64,000 nt of DNA from the NCBI GenBank assembly GCA_948099385.1, contig CANUEZ040000168.1, positions 435,501 through 499,500 on the forward strand, written 5' to 3'. The DNA is from Fasciola hepatica. Its lineage: Eukaryota; Platyhelminthes; Trematoda; Plagiorchiida; Fasciolidae. Below, in pieces: positions 23,851-35,630 of the stretch. The notes under the pieces are model-generated. The model was not told the origin of the DNA. It did not search any database and saw nothing but the letters and a program-made list of their open reading frames with translations. A program made the translations under genes and the position numbers. Each line of letters starts with the position of its first letter. Position 1 is the stretch's first letter.

Positions 23851-24599
23851 GTCAGTCGGGTGTGAATAATCCAAGTGAATAACTAATGATGTGCGAAACA
23901 GTATTCCAGTGATATAAATCAACTGTTCTGGTTTAAATCACTGGAATAACCTAATCTGTCACCTCACATTGAAACGAACAGCACACGGCTGAATGCGATC
24001 CAATGGGACTCGAAATTTATTCACAGAATGTATTCCCACCACGAGAGGCCTGGATCTTAGATAATGGAGAATCTGGGTGATAGCGTTGGAATTCTGGATG
24101 CGGAAAACGCAAATCGATTTTCCATTATGCTTGACCCACGCTTCTCGTGCCAAGAATGCATTCCGTGAAATAACATGTCCTTGAAGATGATCGTTTTTAC
24201 ATGTTATATCAAAATTCGCCAAACAAAATTTCCTTGTTAATAATTCTTCTTCCCTAAAATTTTCCTAGTATATCATGAAACAGGATGGAAATAAAAACTG
24301 CTATGGGACTCAATACCAGTAAGATTATTTTATTGCTATCGGTAATCGTTTATTGAATAAGATACTGCTCGTCAAATTCAAAAATCCAATCACCGCGGTA
24401 CTCTCCGGCCTTTCGCGTGACTTTACCAAAATTTCCTTAGCGTTCAAGCCGCAGTCAATCTGTTGACAAAATGAGCTGGTTTCAGACAGATATCATGTAA
24501 AACACGAATACGAACTTTTGAGGGAGTCCGTTGCAAACGGACAGCCAACACTGGTCCAGATCATCGAGAATAGAACAATACATACCTGTGGAAGAATAA
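23851..24599. other. No recognisable gene
   Basis: No protein motif, RNA gene or simple repeat that I can support. Confidence 0.4.
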
Positions 24600-24765
24600 G
24601 GGTTTGAAACCTCCGAACGTATCTTCTGTTGAGTCTCGAGGCGAATTACCAACGAAATTCCCTGTCAATTGAACAGCGAAGATTCGAGTCCGTGTACTGA
24701 TGCGAAAGTGTACTGTAATAATCTTAGCACCGAAGTAGAACTGATGCGAGCAATACATGAAAGAC
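24600..24765. repeat. Dispersed repeat family A, copy 2
   Basis: Partner of 14140-14295 on the same strand; the second Gypsy element starts about 100 bases downstream. Confidence 0.5.
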
Positions 24766-24860
24766 AAATCAATCGTGATGGCTTTCATGCTTGGTCTTCA
24801 CCTCAAGTCAAGTCTCCACCAGTTCGCAGTCCTCTCGTTGGCCGATAGTGGAGATCCTTC

Positions 24861-25207
24861 TGTAAAGATAAGAGCGGGGGCGGCCATATTGGAGGGACTT
24901 TTGAACGCACTCATCTGTTGTCGTTCGTTTGTTACAGGTGCACCTGTCGGACGTGTGAACTGGACGAAGCCCGGTGAGGAATCTCGGACAAGAAGACCTG
25001 CCGCTATCCCCGAAGAGTGCAGTGACCCAGACCCGGAGAGACTTGAGTTGTGAAGAACTGCTGTAACTCGTTTCTACTACGTTCATTTCTGCCCAATACA
25101 CGTTCATCTCTTGTACCCTGTGTTCTCTGTTTTGACTGAGCGACGATCACTGGACTATGGCTGATGAGTCTCGTATGTGTCCGTTTCTAGCTAACCGGCC
25201 TGTTACA
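24861..25207 (+). repeat. 5' LTR of the second Gypsy element (347 bp)
   Basis: Starts TGTAAAGATA and ends CCTGTTACA. It matches 29316-29662 by eye. The gag start codon at 25157 lies 51 bases before its end. Confidence 0.95.
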
Positions 25208-25990
25208 GATTTGGCACCCACGGCGGGACCAAGTTCTGGAGGTACGAGTCCGTCGAAACCATTACCCACGTTGTCTGGTCCATTCGCATCAGAAACGGTT
25301 GAACAAGTTTTAATGTCCAACAGACGCCGGGAACCTCCGTACCCAGTTCCGGACAAGTTATCTTTGGGAGACGATGCTAGCGTCTGGGAGGCCCAAACGA
25401 AACGATATATCCAGCGTTTTCCGGCCGAGGAACAGGCGGACTTGATACTAACCTTGCTGTCGAAGGAAGTATTTAGCAAACTACTTGACTATGGAATCCC
25501 ACAGGATGTGAACTCCATATTCGCTCGGCTGAGGGAAATTGTGGACAGCCCAGTAGCCCAGGCCGATCAACAGAATGAATTCCATTTACGGACACAGGCG
25601 GAAGGAGAAATATTAATGGAATATTTATCGGTACTACGTCATCTGGCCCGGTTGGGATTCCCAGAGGAAGCCAAGGAGGACCGAGAAAACCGGATCCTGG
25701 GCCGATTTTGGCTGGGGTGCGAGATCCCATGGCAAAGGTATTCCTTCGACTACAACCCCCAAAAGACTTGGCCGCCTTGGAATCTACCAGCACCACGCTG
25801 GACCAGACAGGTGGTGGGATGAATATGACAACTCCAGGAATCTTCGCGGTTTCGGCCAAGACGGGGAAACAACCGGCAGTTCGAGACGTAAAGGTCTGTT
25901 ACTACTGCCAGAAACCGGGACACATCGCCCGGTACTGTCGACGGAGGATTAATCGCGAAGGTAGGTCAACTTTTCATGCGGGTAATGTCA
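25157..25990 (+). pseudogene. gag: Gag of the second Gypsy element, frameshifted
   Basis: Starts at the ATG at 25157 inside the 5' LTR and reads without a stop through the LTR end and primer-binding site. Capsid-like sequence follows, with blocks such as SVWEAQTKRYIQRFP and ILTLLSKEVFSKLLDYG. Near 25705 the frame shifts by one in a T tract; adding one T would give continuous RFLAGVRDP. The second frame leads to a single zinc knuckle C-X2-C-X4-H-X4-C at 25897-25938, the nucleocapsid. The frameshift is upstream of the knuckle, so it is damage rather than a normal gag-pol junction. Gag and pol otherwise appear to share one long frame. Confidence 0.8.
25212..25229 (+). other. Candidate primer-binding site of the second Gypsy element
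   Basis: Four bases after the 5' LTR the sequence reads TGGCACCCACGGCGGGAC. The leading TGG fits pairing with a tRNA CCA tail. I cannot match the rest to a specific tRNA from memory. It lies inside the gag reading frame. Confidence 0.55.
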
Positions 25991-28900
25991 ATAGTTTTGA
26001 GTATGATAAACGTAGTGGTGCCCTACCTATGATCGAGATTATAATTGGCTGCCACCAAGTCAGGGCTTTGATTGACTCTGGGTCCGTCTATAGTTTGATT
26101 AGCGAACAGCTCGCAAGAAAAGTACCGCGATGCCCACTGTATGACCGTCCGGTGTCGCTTAAAAGTGTGACTGGTACTCCGCTGGAGGTGATAGACAGTA
26201 TAACAACAGAGCTCCAACTCGGAGTCCATAACTACCCTCAGGGTTTCATGGTAGTTCGAAATTTGCCAGTTCCGGTCATTTTGGGGGTTGATTTCTTGAG
26301 GTCGACAAGGTGCACCCTAAATTTTCGAGACAATTGGCTGCAAACGGGGGGAGATGAAACCCGCATAAAAACACAGACCGCCTCTGTCACTTTCATGGCG
26401 GAGCTAGAGAAAGAATCGGCATCTGAACAAAGAATCAGTCAGTTGCTACCACCCAAGGTGGAGGGTCTGGAACCACCGGACCGGAGTCGGTTTGAACGGC
26501 TGCTCCGCGAACATGAGCGAATATTTTCGTGGGATGGAGAACAACTGGGCAGGACGAAACTAGTACAACACTCCATCGACACTGGTGATGCACGGCCGAT
26601 AAGACAGGCACCACGGCGTGTCCCCGTACATTGTCAAGATTCATTGAGGGAAGCTATAGAACAAATGCTGAAGCAAGGGGTAATCAGGCCGTCAACTTCT
26701 CCGTGGGCCTCACCGGTAGTGCTAGTTAGGAAAAAAGATGGATCAATGCGAGTCTGAGTGGATTATCGAAAGCTGAACAGTATAACCCGAAAGGATTCGT
26801 TTCCATTACCCCGCATTGATGACACGTTGGATGGCCTAGCCGGTTCCCAGTGGTTTTCCACACTGGATCTGGCCTCAGGATATTGGCAGGTCGAGGTAAA
26901 ACCAGAAGATAGAGAAAAGACGGCATTTGTTATTCCCAGCAGCCTATATGAATTCGATACTATGCCGTTCGGGCTCACGAACGCCCCGGCCACGTTCCAA
27001 CGTCTCATGCAAGTTGTCCTTGCAGGCTTACCTTCCAATACGTGTTTGTTTTATCTAGACGACATAATTATTCCCGGAAAGTCCATCCGAGAGCATTTCG
27101 ACAATTTGAAGTTGGTTTTCCAGAAGCTAGAAAGTGCTGGCTTGCGCCTCAGTCCCAAGAAGTGCGTGTTCCTGAAAGACACGGTCAAATTCTTAGGCCA
27201 TACAATTTCTCGGGCCGGGATAAGTAGCGATCCGGAGAAAGTTCATGCTGTGGAACACTGGCCCACCCCTAGAGATGTAGACGAGGTGAGAGGCTTCCTG
27301 GGGCTCGCTTCTTACTACCGCCGATTTGTACCTGAGTTTTTCGCCGTCGCTGCCCCGTTGACAGAATTAACAAAAAAGGGCAAGCCGTTTTATTGGTCAG
27401 AAGGCTGCGCGAGAGCGTTCAATGAACTCAAAAGAAGACTTTGCAGTGCCCCTATTTTAGCCCTACCGGATCTGTCGGACAACGCCGGAAGCTTCATTTT
27501 GGACACAGATGCAAGTGATGCCGCTATTGGAGCAGTCTTGTCTCAACGGTCTTCAAATAACGAAGAGCACGTCATTGCTTATGGAAGCCGTACCTTAAAT
27601 CGAAGCGAGCGCAACTACTGTACTACCCGTAAAGAAATGTTAGCTCTGGTGCATTTTACCAAATATTTTCGGCATTATTTACTGGGAAAAGAGTTCCTAG
27701 TTCGGACTGATCACGCTTCACTTCAGTGGCTGAGGAACTTTAAAAACCCCGAGGGGCAGGTAGCACGATGACAAGAGAGGTTACAGGAGTATAATTTTAC
27801 GTGCGAGCACCGGGCCGGCAAAAGACACACAAACGCCGATGCACTATCTCGACGACCCCAATGTGACCATGGGAATTGTCCCAGTTGTACCGAAGCATGG
27901 ACAATGACAGTTACGCTGCAACAGTCGAAAAGCGAAATGTGGGGCAAATTACAAGAACAAGATCCAGATATGCGAGTTATCTATAGCTATTTGAAGGATG
28001 GAAAGGGCCGGCCATCCCCCGAGATGATGAGAGGTTATAACTGGGAAACGAGATGTCTGTGGTCCCTCTGGGATAGTTTGCGATTGGAAGAAGGCGTGAT
28101 TTATCTGCACTCTGGTCCGAATTACATGCGCCGTCTGGTGGTTCCGGAAATGCAGGTAGGCACGTTGCTACAAGAACTCCATACGGAACTGGGACATGTG
28201 GGCAAAAGCAAATTGGAACAAGCTGTACGACACCGATTTTGGTGGCCCCACCAGCGGCGCGATGTCCGCAATACATGTTTGACATGCAGCTTGTGCGCCC
28301 AGATTAAACCGCCAACGCAGCACACTCGAGCACCTCTACAAAGCTTAACCACCGGGTTTCCTAACGAGATAGTGGCAATCGACGCAGTTGGGCCATTTCC
28401 AGAGACGGTGAAAGGAAACCGATATATACTGGTGCTTATTGACCATTTCACCAAATGGTGTGAAGCCACACCAGTACCCCGAATAGATGCACGAACCACT
28501 GCCGACACAATTTTTGCAGCCTGGGTATCTCGCTGGGGCGTACCCTATCAGCTCCACTCGGACAGGGGAGCCAACTTCGAAAGCTCATTGGTAAAGGAGC
28601 TATGCCGGGTGTTGGGGTCATCAAAGTCACGCACGACGGCATACCATCCTCAAGGCAACGGAGTAGTTGAGAGAGTTAACCGCACGCTTAAAGGTCTTTA
28701 ACAAGCCTTTGTGAACCAGGACAGCACCAGGCATTGGGATGAGGCGATACCGTATTGTTTGCTGTCGTACCGCGCCACGGTGCAAGCATCGACCGGACAA
28801 ACACCTCATTTCATGGTAACAGGACGTGAAATGAGAATTCCCGCTGACATGGATCACCCGCACCCGGCGGGCTGTTAGCCAGCGATTACGTCATCCAAAG

Positions 28901-29303
28901 CCGAGAACGCCTTATTCGCAGCCACCAACTAGCACGTCGACAATTACAAGCTGAACATCGTCAGCAGAAAGAATACTACGACAAGTCCACATACGGCAGT
29001 CCGTTGGAACCAGGCGACCGGGTGTGTCTGCGATCGGACCAGGCTGATCCGGGGATACCCGCTAAATTCCATCGGGCTTGGAGGGGGCCGTACGAAGTTT
29101 GCGAAGTTTTGTCGGCATCCACGTGTTCGATTCGATCACTCAGGGACCCCAATCAAAGGCCATTCACTGTACATCTCGACAGACTAAAGCCAGATACGAC
29201 TGCCGCGTTCTCAGGTAACCCTGGGCCAAGGAATGTTGCCGTGCAGCTAGAAATACCCGCAGAAGGTGGTTCAGGAAGGGCACTGGGGACAGTGCCTTCG
29301 TAA
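25991..29303 (+). pseudogene. pol: Pol of the second Gypsy element, three stops and one frameshift
   Basis: Protease: ALIDSGSVYSLIS (DSG active site) near 26065-26103. RT: VDYRKLN, DLASGYWQVEV, MPFGLTNAPATFQRLM and YLDD near 27052-27063. RNase H: DTDASDAAIGAVL, RKEMLALVHF and RTDHASLQWL. Integrase: HX3H-CX2C finger near 28190-28300, then a D,D-35-E core (AIDAVGP, HSDRGANFE, GVVERVNRTLKG), then a C-terminal PGDRV and FHRAWRGPYEV segment of the GPY/F type. In-frame stops are TGA at 26755-26757 (where C is expected), TGA at 27769-27771 (where W is expected) and TAA at 28699-28701 (where L is expected). The frame shifts near 28865-28875. The final stop is next to the polypurine tract. Confidence 0.9.
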
Positions 29304-29311
29304 GAAGGGGG
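29304..29311 (+). other. Polypurine tract of the second Gypsy element
   Basis: GAAGGGGG immediately after the pol stop codon and four bases before the 3' LTR. Confidence 0.75.
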
Positions 29312-29315
29312 ATAG

Positions 29316-29662
29316 TGTAAAGATAAGAGCGGGGGCGGCCATATTGGAGGGACTTTTGAACGCACTCATCTGTTGTCGTTCGTTTGTTACAGGTGCACCT
29401 GTCGGACGTGTGAACTGGACGAAGCCCGGTGAGGAATCTCGGACAAGAAGACCTGCCGCTATCCCCGAAGAGTGCAGTGACCCAGACCCGGAGAGACTTG
29501 AGTTGTGAAGAACTGCTGTAACTCGTTTCTACTACGTTCATTTCTGCCCAATACACGTTCATCTCTTGTACCCTGTGTTCTCTGTTTTGACTGAGCGACG
29601 ATCACTGGACTATGGCTGATGAGTCTCGTATGTGTCCGTTTCTAGCTAACCGGCCTGTTACA
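29316..29662 (+). repeat. 3' LTR of the second Gypsy element (347 bp)
   Basis: Copy of 24861-25207, followed by the target-site repeat CTTC at 29663-29666. Confidence 0.95.
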
Positions 29663-29666
29663 CTTC

Positions 29667-32429
29667 AACCCCAGTACCTATTCCCCCAACAACGAACAAA
29701 CGAGCATGGTTAGTTCATGGTTTTTTCAACAGATATTATACAGCCAATGTCAATGGTTAAATACTTGTTCAAAGAAGTGCAAGACTATCCTATGGTAGAT
29801 GAAGTCCTGGTACCGATTTTGCAATTTCCTGAGCCTTCCTGTCTTAACGGTGAACCCCACGAATTCAGTCAACAAGGAGAAAGACCGGTAGAGTTTGAGG
29901 AAATGTATTTTCGGCCAAACTGAACTGACAGATCTCGGAAGGCGGCTAGCCAACTAGTGTCGAACCAGTGGATCGGTGATGCGCCCCGATTCCAGAGCGA
30001 GCGGCACGAGGTCTGACTGTGAGTGATAGCCGGAAGACCTTAGGTTCACTCAACCAATCAGTCCCTTACTTGGGGTGAATGTAGTGTTGTGAATGTATTT
30101 GGAGTCACCGATTAGTCCTAGCTGATCCGTGACGCGTGTTACAACGTGACCAATGAAAAGTCACCCAAGCAGGTTCGGCATCCCGTGAAGAAACTACCCG
30201 TGACTTAACTGTGCTGATGGGTGACTTGCGCCTGATTATGAGCCGCTTTTGAAATCAGGTAACCTAATGATCCTAGTTGTGGTGAGGTCGCAAATGTTAC
30301 TGGTAAATGATTACCTGATGCCAAATCTAGATGAGCTCCTGGGGGCATCTGAATTTTTTGTGCGACCAAAACTCACTGGCTCGAAGAAATGGTTCAATGA
30401 TTTTGATTTTTGTGTCTCCGAAGAACCGATATACCGCATAACGGATCATCCATTATTCACTGGTGGCATCTATCTGGCGTCCGATTTGTCTCAAGCAACT
30501 TCAGTGTATGGGGGTCTCGCTTACCAGGAGGCTTGAAGAGCTCTACACGGTCAAGTCAGCTGGTGTATGTTCTTAATACCTTCCTATCACAACATGGAAT
30601 GATGATCACCGTTATGGGTCGGCACTGAAACAAAACAGGTAGGTGAGAAGATTGGCAGTGACTGATAAATCCCGCTCTTGTGGTCTGTTTGCAAGTCAAA
30701 CAGAGATAAACGTCTCAGAAATATAACACGAAAAAAGACACCAACTAAAGAGACGCGTTACAAAGCGAAAAAGCAGGGAAGATGGACTGTGAAAGAGCGG
30801 ACGGGAACAACTGACTAGAACCGGGAAAGTTGTCGTTACTGAACTATAACGCGTTTGTCTCTCTGGTGTTCACTCTTATGGGTGTTTTCGTTTTTTTCGA
30901 AGTTTTACTAGTGTTCTGAGTTAACCGTTCAGTCAATCACATCCGTTACAACACAGACGTCTGGAGTTCGCTACCCACATTACACTCTTACCAATCTTCA
31001 AATAAGCATTCACCCTGGCGTACTCAATCTGGGAACACGCGCAGTGCATCCCACAACCATCTCAACAAAGTGAGCTTAATTGTTTGAAGAAATATCTTGC
31101 CTCGGTAGTGACACTGCATTTACTTCTGGCAATCCTCATCTTTATTGCCACCCCAGGTATAAACTTCGTTTTATCACTCCGAACCAAGCTGTTTCTGGTT
31201 CAACCGCCAATATGACACAAGCTCTTGTGAGTCCTACCTAGTCGTTTCTCGCACTCTAATCTCTGCTCTGCAGGTTTGCATAAACATCTCTGGCTCGACT
31301 TTAAGTTTCTGACTGCTAGCGAAGCATCCTTCGATTCGTGAATGTAGCTACCTACCGCGTCCTTAATCCAATCGTTTTTTAGCCCTGCGCCCTAATATAC
31401 GTGTACTCAGTAATATATGGTGAACCCTATATTTCCCATACAGTAGTTTTACCAGATATGAACAATTTTTTGGAGATATTATGACCAAATACTGACTAAC
31501 CTCACTCAGTTCCGCCTTTCCCCACTCCCTCCGTCGACAGTGGTCGCGTTTTTGATCCGTACAGTTACACTGTTGAAATGTACTGTGGACACGGGGATTT
31601 CTCATCGACACAAATTGACCGATATTGCTTACATCCAAACTCATCTTCTGCATAAGCGAAAAAACTTCACTTGATATCGGACCTTCCGGGGAATTTCAAC
31701 TTCCCAGATGGAAATAACTTCTCTACTTGACTTATTGTCTCGCCCTAAACCGCAAGGTTTGATGTCAGACCAATAAGGTCCTGCGGTAGCAGCATCATGA
31801 TCTTCAAAGATGCAAAACGTATTACGAACATTGTCAGTCAACTATTAGTGCTGTTCAAAAAGCATGCAATTAATTTAGGTTGGTCAGCTGACCGATGCGT
31901 ACAAACTATTCAAGTATCAAATGAAGTGATTCCACTGCGACTTTACTTCTCACAACTGAACATCCTATGCACTTTAGCTGACAAGTTTACAATCTGTAAG
32001 CGGCTTGCTTCCGAGCGCCACACATGGGGCTGCACAGTCTGTCCGATGTTTCCGGGTTCAAAACAAACCAGTCGAATTCCAGTACTTACTATTGGTACAG
32101 CTGTCAGCAGCAAAAAACAGGATAACACCATGGATTAGAGGAAAAATCCAACAAAGCGTTCGCCGAATAGAGGGGTCAATGATACCATTGCGTACTAATT
32201 TTGGCTCTCGCGAAAGTTTACTAGGTGGACAAACAAGTATGCCGAGATTTCAATACCATCGTGGTGGCCTATGGCATTTGCGTAATTTGCTGCTACTTCA
32301 CTTCAATTTGCTGCGAATTACATTGTGTATGGGAAACATCTGACGAGTAATATGACAACTCCATATCCCGTCCGCAGTTAACTGAGTTCCTTTTTTGCCG
32401 ATGGCTATACCACACATTGTTATCATCGC
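29667..32429. other. No recognisable gene
   Basis: Short plus-strand open frames (29717-29923, 30249-30536, 31797-32138) lack motifs, splice context or similarity to anything I know. A 10-bp inverted pair AAGTCACCCA / TGGGTGACTT lies at about 30158-30231. Confidence 0.45.
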
Positions 32430-32906
32430 CGTTCACCAAGATCTAACTTGATTTGGTATTTCTTCTTTGGTCGCCTGGTTCTACCCTAAGGAACATACGA
32501 CCTGACAGATAATTAGAAAACATTGTGGAGATGAATTATGAGGAATGGGAGTGTCGTACTGTCATACCGCTTTTCATTTCGTCAAAACCATGAACTATAA
32601 TTGTATCATTTTATTGGAAACACCATATTTCCGTTCTATATAACCCATCGATTTCAACCAATTTTATTAACAACTACGCAGTTCGTGACATTAAATCATT
32701 TCTTTCGTGGTATCCTATGTAAGTAAGTGATGTTTTGTACAACAGTCAGCAGAAATATTTCAACATGGAAGCGCCATAGCATCGACGTTTGGATTTGAAT
32801 GAAAATAGCACACACACACACACACACACATACATACATACATACATACATTCATACATGCATACATACATACATACATACATCCATACATACATACATA
32901 CATACA

Positions 32907-32940
<34 letters not shown>

Positions 32941-32953
32941 CACACACACACGC

Positions 32954-32996
<43 letters not shown>

Positions 32997-33135
32997 AATG
33001 AAACATCAGCCAAACAGAATAATACTACTCAGTCTATGTTATTCTAATCGTAAACTGCTAAACGATTCTGGTAGATCTGTTTGGTGCACATTTCATGGCT
33101 ATCCTCCAAAACTTAAATTCAACCCAAAACCAGCT
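32430..33135. repeat. Dispersed repeat family C, copy 2, left part
   Basis: Partner of 19980-20645. It contains the microsatellite at 32808-32996 at the site where copy 1 has only a short ACGC stretch. The repeat is broken at about 33135 by the Penelope-like element and resumes near 34240. Confidence 0.6.
32808..32996. repeat. Compound CA / CATA microsatellite
   Basis: About 190 bases: a (CA)n block, an imperfect (CATA)n block with a few interruptions, then (CA)n with CG variants. Confidence 0.97.
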
Positions 33136-33905
33136 TCAACAGGAATATAACAAAAACGGGTCTTTGCTATTATTATCGTTATGTCGATGATACTTTCTGC
33201 ACGACCGAACAACACACAGATATAGATAAAATCGTGGAAATTTTCAACGCTGCACATCCAGCAGTACGGTTCTCGGCTGAGCTAGCAAGGGACACCAACC
33301 TTCCATTTCTGGATGTTGAACTAACGAGGCGCCCGGGAGGCTCAATACGACGAAAAGTACACAGAAAAGCAACATGAACAACAGAAAGGTTACCAGGGGT
33401 AGCCAGGAAAATTCTGTTCATCAGTTTCCCCTTCAAAGGTGACGCCGCAGCCGAGAGGACTAGTAGGGTTCTGTGTGCTTCCGTCAAAGCCGCATTTACC
33501 GCGGCCACGTTTAGATGCAGTTCTCAACAAATCCTGTCATCAGATGTGAGAACAAAGATAAACCGCCTGGGTTGACCTCATCAATGACTATCTATCAGTT
33601 CAGGTGCACCTGTGGTGCCACTGATGTTGGTCGAACGACGAGGCATTTGTCGAAACGCATCAAAGAGCATCAGCCACGCTGGCTTCAACGCGGCGCAAAC
33701 GGCACGGTTTCCAGCTCAATTACTGCCCATTTACTCGGTTCAGGGCATTCGATCAGAGCGGAAAACGCGTTTCGTGTTCTGTACAGTGTGCCAGGTAACG
33801 AATCTAAAGCGATCAGTTGCCGAACGTTAGCGATTAGTATACGGGTCCTTAAGCCTGAGCTACGCTCGCAAAAGAAGTTAGCCCATGCGCTTGAGCTTCC
33901 CTGAC
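33136..33905 (+). pseudogene. Penelope-like element: RT C-terminus and GIY-YIG endonuclease
   Basis: Translation from about 33140 reads ITKTGLCYYYRYVDDTF, the Penelope RT catalytic box. NLPFLDVELTRRPGGSIRRKVHRKAT follows, the FLD-V and YRK-T landmarks of these elements. A stop lies near 33376 and another near 33571. The nuclease lies in a shifted frame at 33515-33904 (IYQFRCTCGATDVGRTTRHLSKRIKEH), with Y, R and H/E positions kept but YIG changed to DVG. Penelope-like elements pair this RT with a GIY-YIG nuclease. This copy is 5' truncated and broken. It interrupts repeat family C. Confidence 0.85.
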
Positions 33906-34239
33906 CAAAGACCAACGACGTCACCCGCGAACGCATTGTCGATCCGGGTCAATAAGTGTTCACACGATGACACTCACCACATTCCCCTACATCTCTCCTC
34001 TATCAACCAACCGACTGGTCGACTGACCGATCGAATGACAAACCGACCGACAGACCTACCGACTACCCTCTGACTCTCCTTCGCCCTCCCTTCTCATGAC
34101 AAACAAATGTGATTGTAATGGCTTGAAAATGAACCATCGAAAACATATGTTCGCCTACACTACGTGTTTTGATGGAAATATTATTCTTTTAGTCATACGT
34201 CTGAAAAATTCGTATGACAAACTTACTGTTTTTGGGACT
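33906..34239. other. Probable 3' untranslated part of the Penelope-like element with a CGAC-rich stretch
   Basis: Imperfect repetition of ACCGACYGA-like units at 34007-34070. No coding signal. The right border of the element is placed where similarity to repeat family C resumes. Confidence 0.5.
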
Positions 34240-34440
34240 TAACCTAAACACTAGATTTGCAAGCAATTCGTACAGGTTCCTAATCAATTACTTTCGCGTC
34301 CAGCGAGCAACTGTGCTTTCACTTCTCTTACCACAAATAAGTTAGCGACCTCCCGTCTAACTCCTCCGGAAATGTGATTAAGTGCCCTGACGTCGTAACT
34401 GTCTGCCATGCCGTATCAACCAAAGACGACTTTAACAAGC
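34240..34440. repeat. Dispersed repeat family C, copy 2, right part
   Basis: Matches 20750-20920 by eye: ATAAGTTAGCGACCTCCCGTCT, then CTCCTCCGG-AATG, then CATATCAACC/CGTATCAACC and AAGACGA/AAGAAGA. Confidence 0.55.
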
Positions 34441-34699
34441 TATCTGATGATCCCAAAAACATAGTGATTTCTCCGGAACAGAGTGATCTTTCTCTTAAAC
34501 CTTCTAGTGTTTTGAATACATTCCCATCCTAAATCGCTCAGCTTTTCCGAATGATTACTATTGCACCAGAATCTGGTTCAGTGGTTGAGTGACTCGTAGT
34601 AGACGAACACCGAATCCTTAGTCAGAGGGCGCGAAGTCGGTAAATTACGTGTACTATAATAGAATGACAGACAAGCGCTAACGATTAAGTAACTCAATG

Positions 34700-34970
34700 T
34701 GTGGGCTATCCCGTCACAATGTACTGTGTGGACGTAAAATTCTTATACACTATGAGGAGGTCGAATTTCGTAACTTATTACTGAAAACCCTGTTAGTAGG
34801 GAAAATGAAGCAAGTGCCACGAAGTAAATAATGAAGTCAGTTACAAAAGTATATGCGAAAATTGGATGATAGAGAAGCAAGTTAGCGGACTTGGCCGGTA
34901 CTGATTGCCAAATAATTGTTCTAGGCTCCACACTAATCTTAAACGAAAATTTCATTAGTGGTATATCCCT
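34700..34970 (-). repeat. Dispersed repeat family D, copy 1 (inverted)
   Basis: The reverse complement matches 38445-38665 at roughly four fifths identity by eye. Both copies keep an open frame in which YHPIFAYTFVTD is identical, so the source was possibly protein-coding. Confidence 0.7.
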
Positions 34971-35439
34971 TTTCAGTATGTGGGGGACTAATGAAGATGA
35001 AGTGTGATAACGTCAGTGGTCCAGACGGGTTTTCGCCAAGGTTGTAAACTGAATTTGCTCTCATTTCACCCTCAGCGCTAACACGTTATTACAATCAACT
35101 TTTATTCCGTAAAAATACCCTGCGTTATGCTAGAATGGCATCCATAATGAGAGTGCATGTTCACTACCTGGAAGATATTCGCGTAGCCTAATACTCTGAA
35201 CTTGTGTGTCCAGGGGCTTCTATTGCATCGAACGTCCTCTTAGATAAGATGAACTGGACCGGTCGGCTTGAATATTGCCACTTGAGTATCTCATTTAATG
35301 TCAAAATGTCCTACACGACTTTGTTTTCCATTCTACAGGACATGTAAAACCGCTAGTATTTGTAGTCGGGACCGTAATGATGCATTCAGTGTCGCCCAAA
35401 GAGATTTCCTACTGGTAACCTTTTAAGAATTCCGGTTCA
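34971..35439. other. No recognisable gene
   Basis: No motif or repeat that I can support. Confidence 0.4.
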
Positions 35440-35630
35440 GTCTTTTTTATTGTAGGCTTGCACGTGAGTGCAATGGAACAAGTATACCCCATAGCCACGA
35501 AGATCCACTGCACTACTGGGAATAACGGGAAACCAGACCCTGAGACTTAGAGTGGCGAAGAGCCACATAAGGTCCAAATAAGTCAGGTGTGGTAACGATC
35601 CGGACGACAGTGTATTACTGTCAACTGACG
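35440..35630 (-). repeat. SINE body fragment
   Basis: Shares the block series CCACTGCACTA-TGGGAATA, GACTTAGAGTGGCGAAGA-CCACATAAGGTCC and TCAGGTGTGGTAACGAT-CGGA-GACAGTG with the SINE at 49755-50030. The tRNA-like head is missing. Confidence 0.8.

Larger units (their letters stand above)
24861..29662 (+). mobile_element. Second Ty3/Gypsy LTR retrotransposon, recent but coding-defective
   Basis: Length 4,802 bp: 5' LTR 24861-25207, gag from 25157, pol to 29303, purine tract 29304-29311, 3' LTR 29316-29662. Flanked by the 4-bp direct repeat CTTC (24857-24860 and 29663-29666). The Gag carries a CCHC knuckle, unlike the CHCC of the first element, and RT, PR and IN blocks differ clearly, so it belongs to another Gypsy lineage, which I leave unassigned. 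The two LTRs match by eye, yet gag-pol has two frameshifts and three in-frame stops. Confidence 0.93.

Noticed and set aside
26755..28701. TGA/TAA in the second Gypsy pol as recoding or a variant genetic code
   Set aside because: One of the three is TAA, two frameshifts are also present, and the other element and MRPS17 use the standard code.
32746..33047. Frames rich in alternating T-H or C-V/Y-M residues
   Set aside because: Simple translation of the CA/CATA microsatellite, not a protein.
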